Shown here: in pieces, positions 28,671 through 42,091 of the stretch | How the letters are laid out: each line of letters begins with the position of its first letter | How positions within the stretch are numbered: position 1 is the first letter of the stretch | Assembly (NCBI RefSeq): GCF_032854445.1 | Contig: NC_088301.1 | Location: 33,030,402-33,094,401, forward strand | Source: Liolophura sinensis | Lineage: Eukaryota > Mollusca > Polyplacophora > Chitonida > Chitonidae | Direction: 5' to 3' | DNA: 64,000 bases | Notes under the pieces: generated by a model | The model's input: the letters and a program-made list of their open reading frames with translations, nothing else | Databases searched by the model: none | Told to the model about the DNA's origin: nothing | Translations under genes and position numbers: made by a program

Positions 28671-30870
28671 CAAACTGTCAGAACAGGGGCCATATGTATA
28701 TAGTAAAACACTGGCCACATTTAGAAAGCTTGTAATGCATTCATTTCATTTATGTTCAACTCATTCTCAACTTAAAATGGGTAATTTTTTCTTTGTTTCA
28801 TATTACCTGGTGCAGATTTTTGTATCATATTTATGTATGTAATGAAATACAGTATTGTTTATCAAAAGAAGTTCTTTTGCCAGGTCTTGTCCTTGTCAAC
28901 TGAAAGGCATCCATAATTAAAACATCGACTTTAAAAGCTGTTTATTCAAGTTAATTGAACAAATATATAAATTCCTCCTAATATATAAATGCTATCTGCA
29001 AATGACATTTTCTTTTCATCCTAGATATTATTGTGTATGTTTTTTTTCCTGATGTGCTTGATTGGTGACGTCTATATTATTTCTACTTCGGTGTGTTTAG
29101 TTCCACAAAACCTTGTACTGCATCGTATTACGTGATGTGAAAGAGGTATTCTACCAATAGAATAGTACTGGAGCCTAGGTTGAGAATACAATCAATATTG
29201 GCATCAGATCAATGAACTGTGACAGGATCTTCATTTCCATAGGTATTCCGGTAACTACGTGGTTTTTAATATATTGAAAAGTGTTGAAAAGTCTTGCACA
29301 AAAAAAAACATTACAATAACCGCAACATGCTGCAAATTACTGCTTCTTTGCAGTTAATCGGGGCCCACGTTAAGTACAGACAGCGCCATATCGCTATATC
29401 TGTGTACGGGTATCTGCTTGTCACAGCTAAAAACCTTTGACCTAAAGTCAACCTTGGATTAAAGTGTAAATATTGGACAAAATATAAAACTACTTGTGGG
29501 CAGGAAAATGAAGTCCTCTGCTTTTGCATTCCATAGGCTGATGACATTTTGACACTTGTAAGAACGACAAGTACATCGCCGACTACGTCTTTCCTTGTTT
29601 TACTTGATCAACATATGACCAATGATGTCGCAGGCTCGAATCTGGCTCTTGTCTTGTTCCGCTGCGGCCTAATATACAGTTGATGAAGTGTAGTGATTTA
29701 CTCGAGCCGGGTAGTGTGGTTTTCTCCACCAGTATACATTAGCGCTCCATTTTTAGCAGGGTTTTTTTTGTGGGTGCCTACTTTAAAGCATAACTACACG
29801 CATGAATAACACGCACCACGGCGGTACACTAGACAATTACATTTTAGAAAATATATATTCGCCTACATGTATATTGAATGTTCGTGAAAAATGTTCGTGT
29901 CATGTTAAAATAATGCTACTTTATAGCAACATCATATCAGTGTTTTTGAGCTGATTAGTCGGAAAGTTTTGACTTTAATCGTTATGTTGATGTCCACTTT
30001 GACAATGCTCACATTTCAGACACGATTTGCGTGGTGAACTATACTTGTAATAGTTAATGTTTTTTTTAATGCTTATAACTCGAAAATATGTTAACTGGAA
30101 GTCATTTGTTTGGTAATACTTGCAGAATCTAAGTTCCCCGTTTTGCTTCTTAAATGACGTCATTTTCTTGAAAAGCACCACATGATATGTTAAGTGGGAT
30201 AAAGAGTAGACAAAATGTCAGAAAGACTTGCTATGTACACAGAGAACAAACTTAGTTATTTCTGCTTTGAAGCGATGCTAATATAATGGACATTTTCCGC
30301 GTTTCATCTTTTTCTTATCGGTACCGGTACTAGAGAATCTCTGAAATTTAGGCGCCATTGGTCGTTGGGAAAACTATGGAATGCAGCAATTGAGTTTTCG
30401 GCAGGCGAAAAAAGTTACGTCGACCTATACATCACACAATATGGGGAAATTTGTTGGGAAATTTAGTGTCAAAATGACCGAAATTTGAACTTTGTATTCA
30501 TCGCTCTATATAGCACATACATAAATATTGTATATAATCTACTCGTTGGACACTCCACCTTTCGTCCATACACATTTCGGCATGCGACATGGCTACATTT
30601 TCACTTTGCCAGGTGATGTTCCTTTTGTGCCACGCTGTCGCGTGCCAAAAACCAGTAAAACCACGATTGAAAACACTTTGTAATATGTTCCAATTCATGT
30701 ACAACGGTTATATCAACTGGGTCTCCTTGCAAGTGTCCTGGATTTACTTCATCGAGATGTTCTAAAATCCTCTGAAGATTTTCATGTACAAGCTGCCTTG
30801 CTGTCAGGATTTATAATCCTAACAATGACCTGTGCTTTGTGTGTGTTGCATATTGTCTAATTCCCTCATT
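28671..30870. other. Intergenic, nothing recognised
   Basis: No frame, RNA gene or repeat is recognised. Small frames at 29311-29547, 29975-30181 and 30498-30704 on the minus strand have no family features. Confidence 0.5.
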
Positions 30871-31920
30871 TCATCTGCAGTTGATGATGATAGTTTGTTT
30901 GCTGGGTGGATTATGGAGGCGCGTGTCAGAGTAGCTCCCACGCCCCCCGCGGGCGTAGGGTGGAAGGGCTATGGGGGTGGGGACACGTCGTCTTGTACAG
31001 GCTGCGGGCCTGAATGTGACAGAGGACTAGGGAAAATCGATGCTAAGGTTGAGCCTTGCACCACATGTGGTGGCAAATGGGTTGTCCGCGGTAGATAACT
31101 CGTGGGATTTCTATGTGCAGTGTCCTTGCTGCAACTCAATACATCACTTTAGCCCATAGCCTGTGTCGACACGATCGTAGGACAAACGGGACCACGGCGA
31201 TCCTTCGGCAATTTTCTCGGCATGGTCCCACGGCCTGTTTTGTCACAGAAGGCATGAGCGGAGTCCGCGAATTAAACCAGTATGCCATCAATCAGGCTCG
31301 GGGTAATTCCCTTGTACAGCTATAGAATTCAGGGACGTGAAAGACAAAGGGGAACAGAGAGAAACACCAAACGCGTACGGGACTTCGACATTCGAGCAAG
31401 GGGCGACCGAGAAATGAAAAGTAGATAGTGTAAAGAACTCTGTACTTGGTATAAGCTGAAGTGTGACATGTTTGGCGCAAACCATCAATAAGGAAGAAAT
31501 AGTATTGTCCGAATTCAAGTATAGTTATATAGGGGGAGGGTTTTAAACTATAATGAAGACCGCAAGGCGACATCTGGCAAAAAATGGTATGCCTTTATTG
31601 TGCTGTTGCAGAAGTTCTAGATGCAGCCATACATGCATGCACACTTATTCTGCAGTAATGATCAACGACATAGTCACCAGGTTTTCTGGTTGGAGCCCCT
31701 ACAGCCCGTGCTCCGTATGAGGTCGGCAAATAACGGGTCAGCCACGGTCTGCCCATTTGTTCGATTGCGCTCTTGGCCGTCGTTTAGCCTGTCACGGCTT
31801 TCTGTTGGGGTATCCGGTAATCTTCTCTAAAATGAGGACATACACGTCGCTGCAGCTTCCAGTTGTCGCACAGCGAAATCGTTTGTCTCCACAGCTAGAA
31901 ATTAAAGACTCGTAGCGTCA
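30871..31920. other. GC-richer island with short unassigned frames
   Basis: About 1 kb is clearly richer in G, C and CpG than its surroundings. A plus-strand frame to a stop at 31098 has Gly-rich sequence and three CxxC-like pairs (CTGCGPEC, CTTCGG), preceded by an acceptor-like TTCATCTGCAG at 30879. A second frame runs 31113-31325. Neither matches a family I know, and the 30-base gap between them is too short for an intron. It could be a promoter island, a decayed gene or a transposon piece. Confidence 0.35.
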
Positions 31921-32264
31921 CTGGCGTGCCGTGCCATTCCCGGCTTGTAAACGTATAGGACAGAGCCCGGGCTTCCCAACTGAGCTTAACACATAACGAG
32001 TCCGGCTGTACAAATGATTGGCTTTACGGAGCAGATTTAGATCAACAGAGTTCGGTTTCCGTCGTCTTGGTACTACCCAATCCGATTTTGTCTGATAATG
32101 ATCTTTCCACCTTAATGACAAAGCTGCAATTATTTTACGCTGTCCTCGTTGACGCGCTCATGATTGTATTGCATGGAATGCATGGATTTCACACGCGTGC
32201 ATGCATGGAGTTCGTAACTTTCGTTCAACAATTATATATACACAAACCGCAGCTGTAAAACTGT

Positions 32265-32320
<56 letters not shown>

Positions 32321-33720
32321 CGAATATGTATGTATGCTTAAGCGTGGAGAACACCGATATAATACCTAACTATATAAGACCCATATGACTTCTGGTGCCA
32401 GATCTAGCGAAACACAATACGCACATGTATGCTAGCATTCTGTACAAGAGAAATCCATGGTTGAATAAATTATACACTTTATATGCTTAGTTTTTGATAT
32501 GAGGTCTTGAACGAAAATTGTTAACGTCAACGAAGTGAGCTTTAAACAATATACTATAGCTTCAGGCATATTGTATAGGGGAAAGCGGTGCGGAATGTTT
32601 TGTATTCGCACGTAAATTTGCATTGAAACATGTTGGTACATGTTTTCTTTTTTGCGGGGATAAATAGATATAACTTTTATTTGTATTTATTAAAAGTTTG
32701 TAACTGAGACCATATGTACACCATTTTTGAAAACTAAATTAAGGTATCCCCGGCCTAGACTAACCCATTCTATTTGCCCACCACTGGACAAGTGGCAAAA
32801 AATGCAAAACAAAAGATGTTCAGGTTTATTGGCATCAGCAACTATAGGCTTACAAGAACTGTAAGGGAAATTATCAACATTATCACATGGATTTCAAATT
32901 CTTTATAGAAGTAGATGACATTTTGCGCGAAGATTGCCTTGTGCTGTGTTTTTATACCTGCTAATTGCAAAGGACTTCATCCCGGCCTCCATGCAGACCT
33001 TTATTTGAGAAGCTCAGCCTCATCAGACTACCAGTCAAAATGGCCGCCTTACCACAACGGACACTTAGAAATATCCAATAGCGATAAGTAGATTGATAGT
33101 ACAGGAATACTATCATCAAACAAGCATGGTAGAAGAATCGGCATATATTCATATATTTTTTTTCCTCCCTGAAATTAAAGGGTGATTTATCTATAAGGGT
33201 TCCGCATCGGACAAAAGTTTCGGCTATGATACACCCCGCCTTCCTGAATCCATGTGCCTCGGTCTTTGCTTCAGATAAACACGACCAAAGAATTCAGAAA
33301 CAGATACAGTAACTGCATGCTCGACCAGGATTGCTGCCTATTCTCCATTTCGTCGCCACGGTGTGTTGATAATGGCTTCATAAACCCGACATCTAGTGGT
33401 TGCATTTTATATGTAAAGGAAAGAAGACCTTCGTTAGAAAGTTTCTTGTTAAGAACGTAGGCCTGTTTGTCGAACTATTCACATACACTCCAAAATTTTT
33501 TTAAAATTTTAACAGAAAGTCTGTTGTATGAATGATTCAATGAAGTATTCTGTTATTGTAACACAACATTCTGTCATATTCAGCATAATACTCTTTTTGT
33601 TGAATTAATAGAAGATGTGTGCTATATTTAACAGAAGATTCAGCTGCAATTACCAAATTACATTCTAGCATCACTCAGACAGACTTTCAAAAGTATCAAA
33701 AAAACAGATTTTTTGGAAAA
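31921..33720. other. Intergenic with an (AT)n tract at 32261-32316
   Basis: An (AT)n microsatellite of about 55 bases lies at 32261-32316. The remainder is unassigned. Short frames (31918-32121 minus, 33254-33460 plus) show no known motifs. Confidence 0.5.
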
Positions 33721-35510
33721 AAAAAGGAAATAAATAAATAATATATACAGGTGCTTATAGTAACGACTATCAAGTATATTATTGTGTGTTAGACTAAACG
33801 GAGAATAAGTGCTGCAGCATGTACGATTTCAGTTTAGATTTGAATAAGGAAATTGACTGAATATTGCGTAAGTATGAAGGGAGTTTGTTCCATTCCAGAG
33901 GGCCAGCTACTTTAAGTGAATGATAGGACAGACTACTTTTACAGGGGGTTCGATACAAATCTAATGGCCGGCGTGTTGTGCCATAGTGACGTACGTAAAT
34001 GATTTTAATAATGTAGTTATCAAAGCTAGGTGGTAATACTTCGGGGTGATAAAAAAATCTATGCAATATCATATGACCTAGACATAGTCACAATTCGAAT
34101 AGTGCGTTTATGCAATATTTGCAGTGGTTGCAATTAAGACTTGTACGTGTTTGCCCATAAAATATTCTCGTATGAAAAATAAGGGTACATCAAAGAATAA
34201 TTAAGGATAAAAAGTGTTTTTTAATTCATCGAATCCTTAATGCTGTTTAAAATGCTTAGATTCCTCGAGACCTTTTTACGAATACAATCTGTGTGACGTC
34301 AAATTTAGCTTTTCGTTAAACTTAAAACCCAGAAATTTGAACTCGCTGACTCGTTTAACCTCTGTCCCAGAAGCAGTCAAGGGTACATTAATTTGTGGTA
34401 TATGTCTACTCGCGGGCGAGATTAAGATATACTTTGTTTTGTTAACATTTAGTGAAGGTGGTTTGCACATAACCAACTGTTCAGCTTTCCTAGCTCGTAA
34501 GATGAAGTCGTGATGGCCTCATCGACATTTTCACAGGAATAAGTTGTGCTAGTATCGTCTGCAAAGAGTATGATATTTAGGACGTCTGTTATTTTCGATA
34601 TGTCATTTATATATAATAGGAATAGGATTGGTCCCAGAATCGACCCTTGAGGCACACCACAGGTAACGTCTGTGGATTCAGACAAGACATTGCTGAAGGA
34701 TGTACACTGTGTACGGTTTGACCCAGCCTGACATTTGACAGGTCCCGGAAGCCATAGTGATCTAGTTTTGAAAGAAGAAAGTTATGATTGACAGTGTCAA
34801 AAGCCTTTGATAAGTCAAAGAAGTTAGCCACAGTATAATGCTTGTTCTCCCTAGCGGTTATAAGTTTGTCATATAATGAGCAGGCGGCGTACTGAGTGGA
34901 ATGGTTCCTTCTGAAACCATACTGGTTTATATCAATATTATGTTATATGTCTCGAGATAATCAATGATAGAATTGGTAGCAAGTTTTTCTAATATTTTGC
35001 TTAGACATGGAAGAATAGATATTGATCTATAGGTTTCTAATAGGTCATGTCTACCAGCTTTGTAAACCGGGAACACGTTTGCTCTTTTTAGAATATCGGG
35101 AACGACGCTTGATGAGAACGACAGATTAATAATGTGGGCTAGAGGAGCCGATATATAGTCAAAAACAAGTTTCACAACAGACATATGGATACCATCTAGC
35201 CCAGTAGCAGCATTAGATTTCAAAGATGTTAGGGCATTAAAGATGTCTGTTGGTGAAATGTATGGAAAGGAAAAATTACTGTCATTAGGATTTCCAAGAT
35301 AATCTCAGGATTTTCTCAACTGAAGGTATATTAGACTGAAGATTTGAGGCCAAAGAGCTAAAATATTCGTTGAAACCCTTAGCTATTTCAGTTTTATCTC
35401 TTGACTTGCGCCCATCAATTTCCAGGGTAAGTGATCCTTGTTTTTCTTGTTCATCAATTCGTTTAAAATTTCCTTAGAAAGTTGAGAAGGCGTTTTATTT
35501 TTTTTTTTCA
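33721..35510 (-). mobile_element. Decayed LINE (CR1/Jockey-like) reverse transcriptase
   Basis: Minus-strand frames follow the reverse transcriptase order. They are: ATGLDGIHMSVVKLV and YRSISILPCLSKILEKL (35223-34927), FFDLSKAFDTVNHNFLLSKL (34831-34750), CGVPQGSILGPILFLLYIND with catalytic FADDT (34660-34560), NVNKTKYILIS and FKFLGFKF (34470-34290), and a C-terminal tail WNKLPSYLRNIQSISLFKSK (34072-33794). Upstream pieces (SKEILNELMNKKNK, SLTLEIDGRKS) run to 35510. The frame breaks several times, so it is inactive. The endonuclease part is absent. The 3' end is an AAATAAATAAAT-like tail near 33725-33742 (plus-strand view). The clade is inferred from motif style only. Confidence 0.85.
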
Positions 35511-35579
35511 TATATATATATATATATATTCTATAAAATGTAGCCTGAACTATATACACTGAATACATCCACTACCTGT

Positions 35580-35672
<93 letters not shown>

Positions 35673-35708
35673 CCTGAACTATATACACTGAATACATCCA
35701 CTACCTGT

Positions 35709-35784
<76 letters not shown>

Positions 35785-35836
35785 ACAGGTAGTGGATGTA
35801 TTCAGTGTATATAGTTCAGGCTACATTTTATAGAAT
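35511..35836. repeat. Palindrome with 54-bp arms and (TA)n tracts
   Basis: The left arm 35528-35581 (ATTCTATAAAATGTAGCCTG ... CTACCTGTCC) is the exact reverse complement of the right arm 35783-35836. A partial 40-base direct copy of the left arm sits between them at 35671-35710. The gaps are filled by (TA)n of about 85 and 70 bases, and a further short (TA)n precedes the left arm. The whole 309-bp structure could extrude a cruciform. Confidence 0.9.
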
Positions 35837-38800
35837 TGAGACCGCATTTTGAGCATTTTCCCTTGTTTCTGAATTGACTGTAAGGTTGTCGAGATATGTT
35901 AGAATGCCTTTGTATAGAATTTTGACACCGCACGTGAAACTATATTATTACTTGGATATTATTAATATCTCTCCTCGTGGCATTTGTTAGATCCTTTGAG
36001 TTGTGAGACGATTTCAACCATGCAATTAACGTCACAAGTTCCTACTTTAAAATCTAGTGTGTCAAAAGTATTCCATCAAACGCCTTCAGTCAATTTTTCA
36101 TAAAAATTTTCAAGGAGTTGAGTTCTCTTGTAACTACATGTACATACTGTATGGGCGGAGCGTCCAGAATCTTTGGCACTCACTTCATATTTGTGTCTAT
36201 AATTCGGCTTAACACCTGACTTTATAGGGTTGCATATTCCACTGTTGAACACAAATCGCCACTTAGAATACATGTACATGAATAACTGAAATCAAAACAC
36301 AGCTGCATGGGATATAAATTTTGATTGACAACAACTTATAATCTAGCGTTTTACATGATTTGAATAAATGTAATTCATTTTCCGAGAGAACATTCCTTGC
36401 GCCTTTCCTTCATCAGTGAAAACTGTTGACTGCTTCTCTTCGCAAAAAATCATCCAATTTTCGTTATATATACTATACGGTACTTCATATACTTTCTTAG
36501 TTCTTTGGTGGTTTGCGTTGAACGTTCTTTTGAAAACTGATCTATCGGTGCAGGCAGAAATATATACGAATGTCTGTTTCGACGATTGAGTTTGAATCCT
36601 TTAATAAAGATGTGAGCAAAATATTGTCTGTTCCCTTTTAGTGGAACAAATTTAGTAATCCTACTTTCTTCAAAGCGTCCTATATAATATTTTAAAGAAC
36701 TTTTCATGTTCATTTGAATCATGTCCTCTCCTTTTAAAGTTCCGAAAGATGGGTTGAGACGCCATACTGTGCGCATAGCTTAACGCACACCCATCCGATT
36801 CTTCGCCGCCTCAATATAACACTGACCAAATACTGCCTTAATTCCTTTTATCCGAGATAAAACTATACAAATGTACATAAGTAATAAGATTATTATGGCC
36901 TAATTGGTGTGTTTACTAATTTGTTTGGTGTTGTTCTTGGCTTAATAAGGCACATTTATTTAATAAACACGATTAACATACAATACCAGTGTATTCCACA
37001 TTGAGAAAATAGTATATCGTGGGCAAAATGCATGCAATTGGGGCACTTGTATTGAAATACTTTGGTTTTGTTCGCATTCCAAAATATTACCGCTGCTGAT
37101 GTCCTCTTGTGTTTCATACGTGATTCTATATTAGTTTGAAGTAATTAAAAGCATGGCTTATGCAGCATATAGGTGGTATAGGTGTATTATATATTATGCA
37201 CCCTAAAGTGTTTTCCCATGCACTTTACCCCCTCCACGAACTAATTTTTGGCTTCATTTTCTCCTACACCTGCTAATTTATATAAGCTGATTCAGCACGT
37301 TTATACAGAACAGTATATTTTTGTCGTCGCTCATAAAACTCTTTGTTATCATGTTCCCAATTTTAATGCCTAAAATATAAGGATTTAAGTCAGATACAAT
37401 GTGATTCTTTGTATGTGTCTCAAAGCACTCGTTCTATGAGCTATTGAGTTATATGGCACATTGGATCGAGAGTTCAGTACAAGGTTTTGTATGAACAAAA
37501 AATAAACGTTCCCACCATAAATTCAAACAGTAGACTTCATGTAATCCATTTTAGTCGTAACAAAATAATCAAAATAGAAATAAAGGTTGTTTTGAGTGAA
37601 GCTATATTTTTCACATTTACTTTTTTTTTTTTTTTTGCCTATATGTATATAATGTATACTTTCAGTGTCAAGCACTCTCTTCTCTGCCGGTCCAACCTAT
37701 ATACTTTGACCACATACTGTATTTCATCACAAGAAGTTATAGACCAAGGCATATACAAGGTCTGTCCGCGGACCAGGATCTATAATGAGAGCACCACGAA
37801 CAACCTCAGATTCATTCACATCTCACGTGCGTTTTTATTACTGCCCACATGTGGACATAGGGACTGATACTATCTTTATACACTTGACAAAATATCCGTT
37901 AAATAATGAATATATTTATATATGCAAATGCAATGTGTAGTTGCTATCGATAACTCGTTCCGGAGATATATATGCATGGGTGTTTTCATTAATTTTTACA
38001 TACTATACCCTAAAGAAACAATGTACAAATTTGCACATCCGGAATGATATGTGTATCAGTTGTATATAATTTGTGCACATTTAACATTAAAAATAAAATA
38101 TGTGCATTTTAGTCTGAATATTGTCTACAACTCGTAACAACCCTATTGATTTTCAGCGACCTTGACCTTTTGTTCAAGGTTATACGGGTCATTTAAGTTA
38201 AATTTTGTATAAGAGGATGTAACGGCAGCCTTAAATAAACAAAAAAGTTGTTATCTTAAAAAAGTTATTCTCCTGCTTTATTCACTCTAAGAAAATCTAC
38301 ACACTTTCATAAACCACCGTTAAGTTGGATCTATTTATTACATTGTACACGTGTCAAGGGTGAGGGGTTTAAGTGTATTACACGATATTTTTGGAAAGTA
38401 TTTCAGAGAGCATGTGAAAGGAGAAGAGGCCGAGGGGAGAGGAAAGCGGAAGGGGTTGAGGGGTGGGTTAAATGTACGAACGGCGTCCGAGACAACATTA
38501 CCAAAGAGTGATGCGAAAGGGTACGAATCGACCAGGTGGCAAAATCTCGTCTCTATTATTTCGCCTCTTCCTTACGTACTTTTAACTATTTCCTTGCATG
38601 CACTTTTATCTCGCAGTCCACATGAAATTCCATCAAACCTGATCCTTTTGTATTTTTGACTTCCACTGTTATAGCTTACTGGGAAAGGCAAAAGACCAAA
38701 CGCAAACCGATTTGCTCACAGTGCAAATCTAACCGGCCAGATGGCAAAAGTATGAAAATGCTATATAAGTTTGGTATATGAAATCTAGATCTCTCTACCT

Positions 38801-40235
38801 TCGGCTTAGTTTTGAGCATTGTGTGTTAAAAGCGGAATGTAAAAGTCTGAGGTTTTGTGGAATCTCGGCATTTAAAAATCTCATCCAATATGTAAAGAGA
38901 AGTCGAATGTACGTACAAGGGTGAAGTGCACGGCAAAACTCTCATATATATGTATATCTATGCCTGCACAAATAAAAACACCTTTAGACTTCTGAAATCA
39001 CCCACTTTGGATGTTTTATACATTTAAGAAAACACTGCGTTGGATTTCTCATATTTAAAGGTGCCTCGATAGGGTTCGATGCTTAAAAGCTGGCACGTTG
39101 TGATCATCAAACCCTTGATGGAGACTCCTAATGTTCGAATCTAACTCTCTGTTTCGGATGGTGCTTTAAGTCGAGAGGATACACTCACGTACATGGTGAA
39201 GGTCGTTGGTCCACTCCTTTCTTTCTTGAGCCCGGCGATAAACGTACACCATTGAATATCAGTTTATAGATAGGATTTCTGGTATATTTAAGAACAGTCA
39301 ACATATTTTGAAATATTAGCATATGGGATTATCCATGTGATGCGTTTGCTTTTCTGATTTTCTTTGGATATTTTAACATTTCTTTCAATCTTATAGCGGC
39401 CACACCATGCAGAGTGATTCTGGCTACTGTCATTGCCATGTGAATTAAATGCATGTTTCTGGTGTATTTTGCTGTCTCTTCTGATAGAGGCTCTCTGTAT
39501 ATCTGTATAAGTATATCCTCCATGCCAGGCTTAGGTGTGTAAACGTTTGGGAAATTATATAGACGGAACGAATCAAATGTCAAATTGTTCTATATAGACG
39601 AAGGCCCGTTGGACATGCATGCTGCATGGTCACTGTATGATCTGTGAAGCTCTGACTATATATGTATATATGAATATTGGTTTTTGATATTATTTTTGAC
39701 AGCCATACTAACTTATGTACATCTATTATATCTAGAGTAATTATGAAAATGCGAATTTAAACTCTCCCGGGGAGGACTATCCAGATTTGGATCAGCAGCT
39801 ATTGTGTCAACCCAATCACACCATGAATATATGTATGCGCTGTGACACATCTGAATTGACGTTCGGAACGTCCCCACTATTAACGGCATCTAACCGCTTT
39901 GTTTCTTAAATATTATTCATGATAAACATTTAAAAGTCGCGTGTCGCCTTGTGATATGAATCACTATACTTATGTACTGAACATAAATTGAACCTAAAGT
40001 CCTTGGGCAGTATAATTATACCCGTCAATGCATGCATATATCACACATATGTTTTCATCCGTCAATCCATCTTTTATCTGCCAATAGTAGAGATTTCCAA
40101 AACTACGTAACATCACGGGTGTATATATACCCATTCTGTAATATAACATGGTGTAAAAGGAGAGTGGGTAAGACCTCTCACGAATAAGTATATACAATGG
40201 GATATACCCGTCTCATCTGTGTTGATATACACATT
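35837..40235. other. Intergenic, nothing firm
   Basis: AT-rich DNA with several TATA-type runs. A 108-codon minus-strand frame (36776-36450) and a 102-codon plus-strand frame (38351-38659) are the longest. Neither has recognisable motifs. No SINE, LINE or RNA gene was identified. Confidence 0.45.
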
Positions 40236-40390
40236 CATTTATTAATATGATTGATGTTTAACGCCGCACTCAGCTTGTTGGCCTAGGTACCTGCCAAACC
40301 TCCTGGGAGTTGAATCTACCAGGGTCGGATTCGAGCCTGTGGTCTATGGGGACGATAGGCTGTGGCAAGAGCACGGCTTATATAGGTGAC
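40236..40390. repeat. Probable SINE-related fragment
   Basis: ATTTATTAATATGATTGATG-TTTAACGCCGCACTCAGC resembles the reversed tail of the SINE families in this window (GATTGGTGTTTTACGCC). It is followed by about 100 bases of GC-richer sequence, with GGTCGGATTCGAGCC like a B box. Family membership is uncertain. Confidence 0.4.
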
Positions 40391-40578
40391 TGAGACATAT
40401 AATGTACCGGTACAGAAAAAAAGCAGCTAAAAATAAAATGCATTTGAAACAAAGACGTGTGAACAAATATGTTAGAACAATATATGCCATGTTTGCCCTT
40501 GCAAATAGAGTACGAAACGGCACAGGTATATGGACATTGTTGGACACCATCATCGTCTAAAAAATGAAAACATTTACT

Positions 40579-40623
40579 ACGCCCCCCCCCCCCCTCTTCG
40601 CCCCCCCCCCCCCTCTTCGCCCA
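40579..40623. repeat. Duplicated C-tract
   Basis: Two runs of about 14 C residues, each followed by TCTTCGCCC or CTCTTCGCCC, form a direct repeat of about 22 bp. The copy number may be affected by assembly. Confidence 0.8.
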
Positions 40624-41379
40624 TGCACGTGCACACAAATACGCTAATTTTTTACACGATTCTTCGACATTGTCAAATTAGTTTGTATTTAGCGGTGGCT
40701 GAGGTTGGCGCTCTCGGGGTGCTTTCTATTTTACATATAGATCCCTCACTGTACGAAGTGAAGTTTACTAGTTTATTTTAAAAACCGAGATGTAGACAGA
40801 TATGACTGAGGAGTGCCTAGCTGATTATACTTTTTTTTATTTTATTTTATTTATTTTTATTTTTTTTGGGTATTTCTTATTCCTCCCTTTCTCCTTTTTC
40901 CCCCTCGGGAAGTGTTCATATTGTAGATACGCGCGTATACTTTTCAATATACGAAAAGTCACTTGTCACTGGCCTTGACTTATTGATAGGCACATATGAG
41001 CAGCATGTTCTCCTTGCTTTGATCGATAGATCAGATTACAATGGGTCGTTCCTCTAGCCTGTTTTGACCCATTACCGAAGCATCTGTGTCTCTCGGCTCC
41101 GCGTCCGGGTAGTGACAGAACAAACAGACTTATAATTCAGCACCACTGTGGCAGAAATAGCTGAGCTTTGTGTCAGACAACAAATGCCCCAATAGTTCTC
41201 TAAACGAGCACACCTTAAACATTCATTTTGGCTCGAGGGAAGAATATTTTCCTTCTTCTGCAACTCAACAGGACCTGTATGTGGATGTAAAAAAGCAATG
41301 AATGAAATTTATGTAGCCTGTTTGCAGGGCACAGGTGACCTTTCATTCAGCTGAAGGGATATCCCAAAGGGAATCCCCA

Positions 41380-42091
<712 letters not shown>

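Noticed and set aside
31113-31325. Spliced continuation of the CxxC frame at 30871-31098
   Set aside because: The implied intron would be about 30 bases, too short, and the next frame has no related motif.
31660-31730. Thrombospondin type 1 repeat exon (SGWSPYSPCSV)
   Set aside because: Only one short word matches. A stop follows at once and the expected later cysteines are absent.
36450-36776. 108-codon minus-strand frame
   Set aside because: Starts at ATG and reads protein-like, but has no motif, no neighbour exons and no repeat match. Not enough to call a gene.
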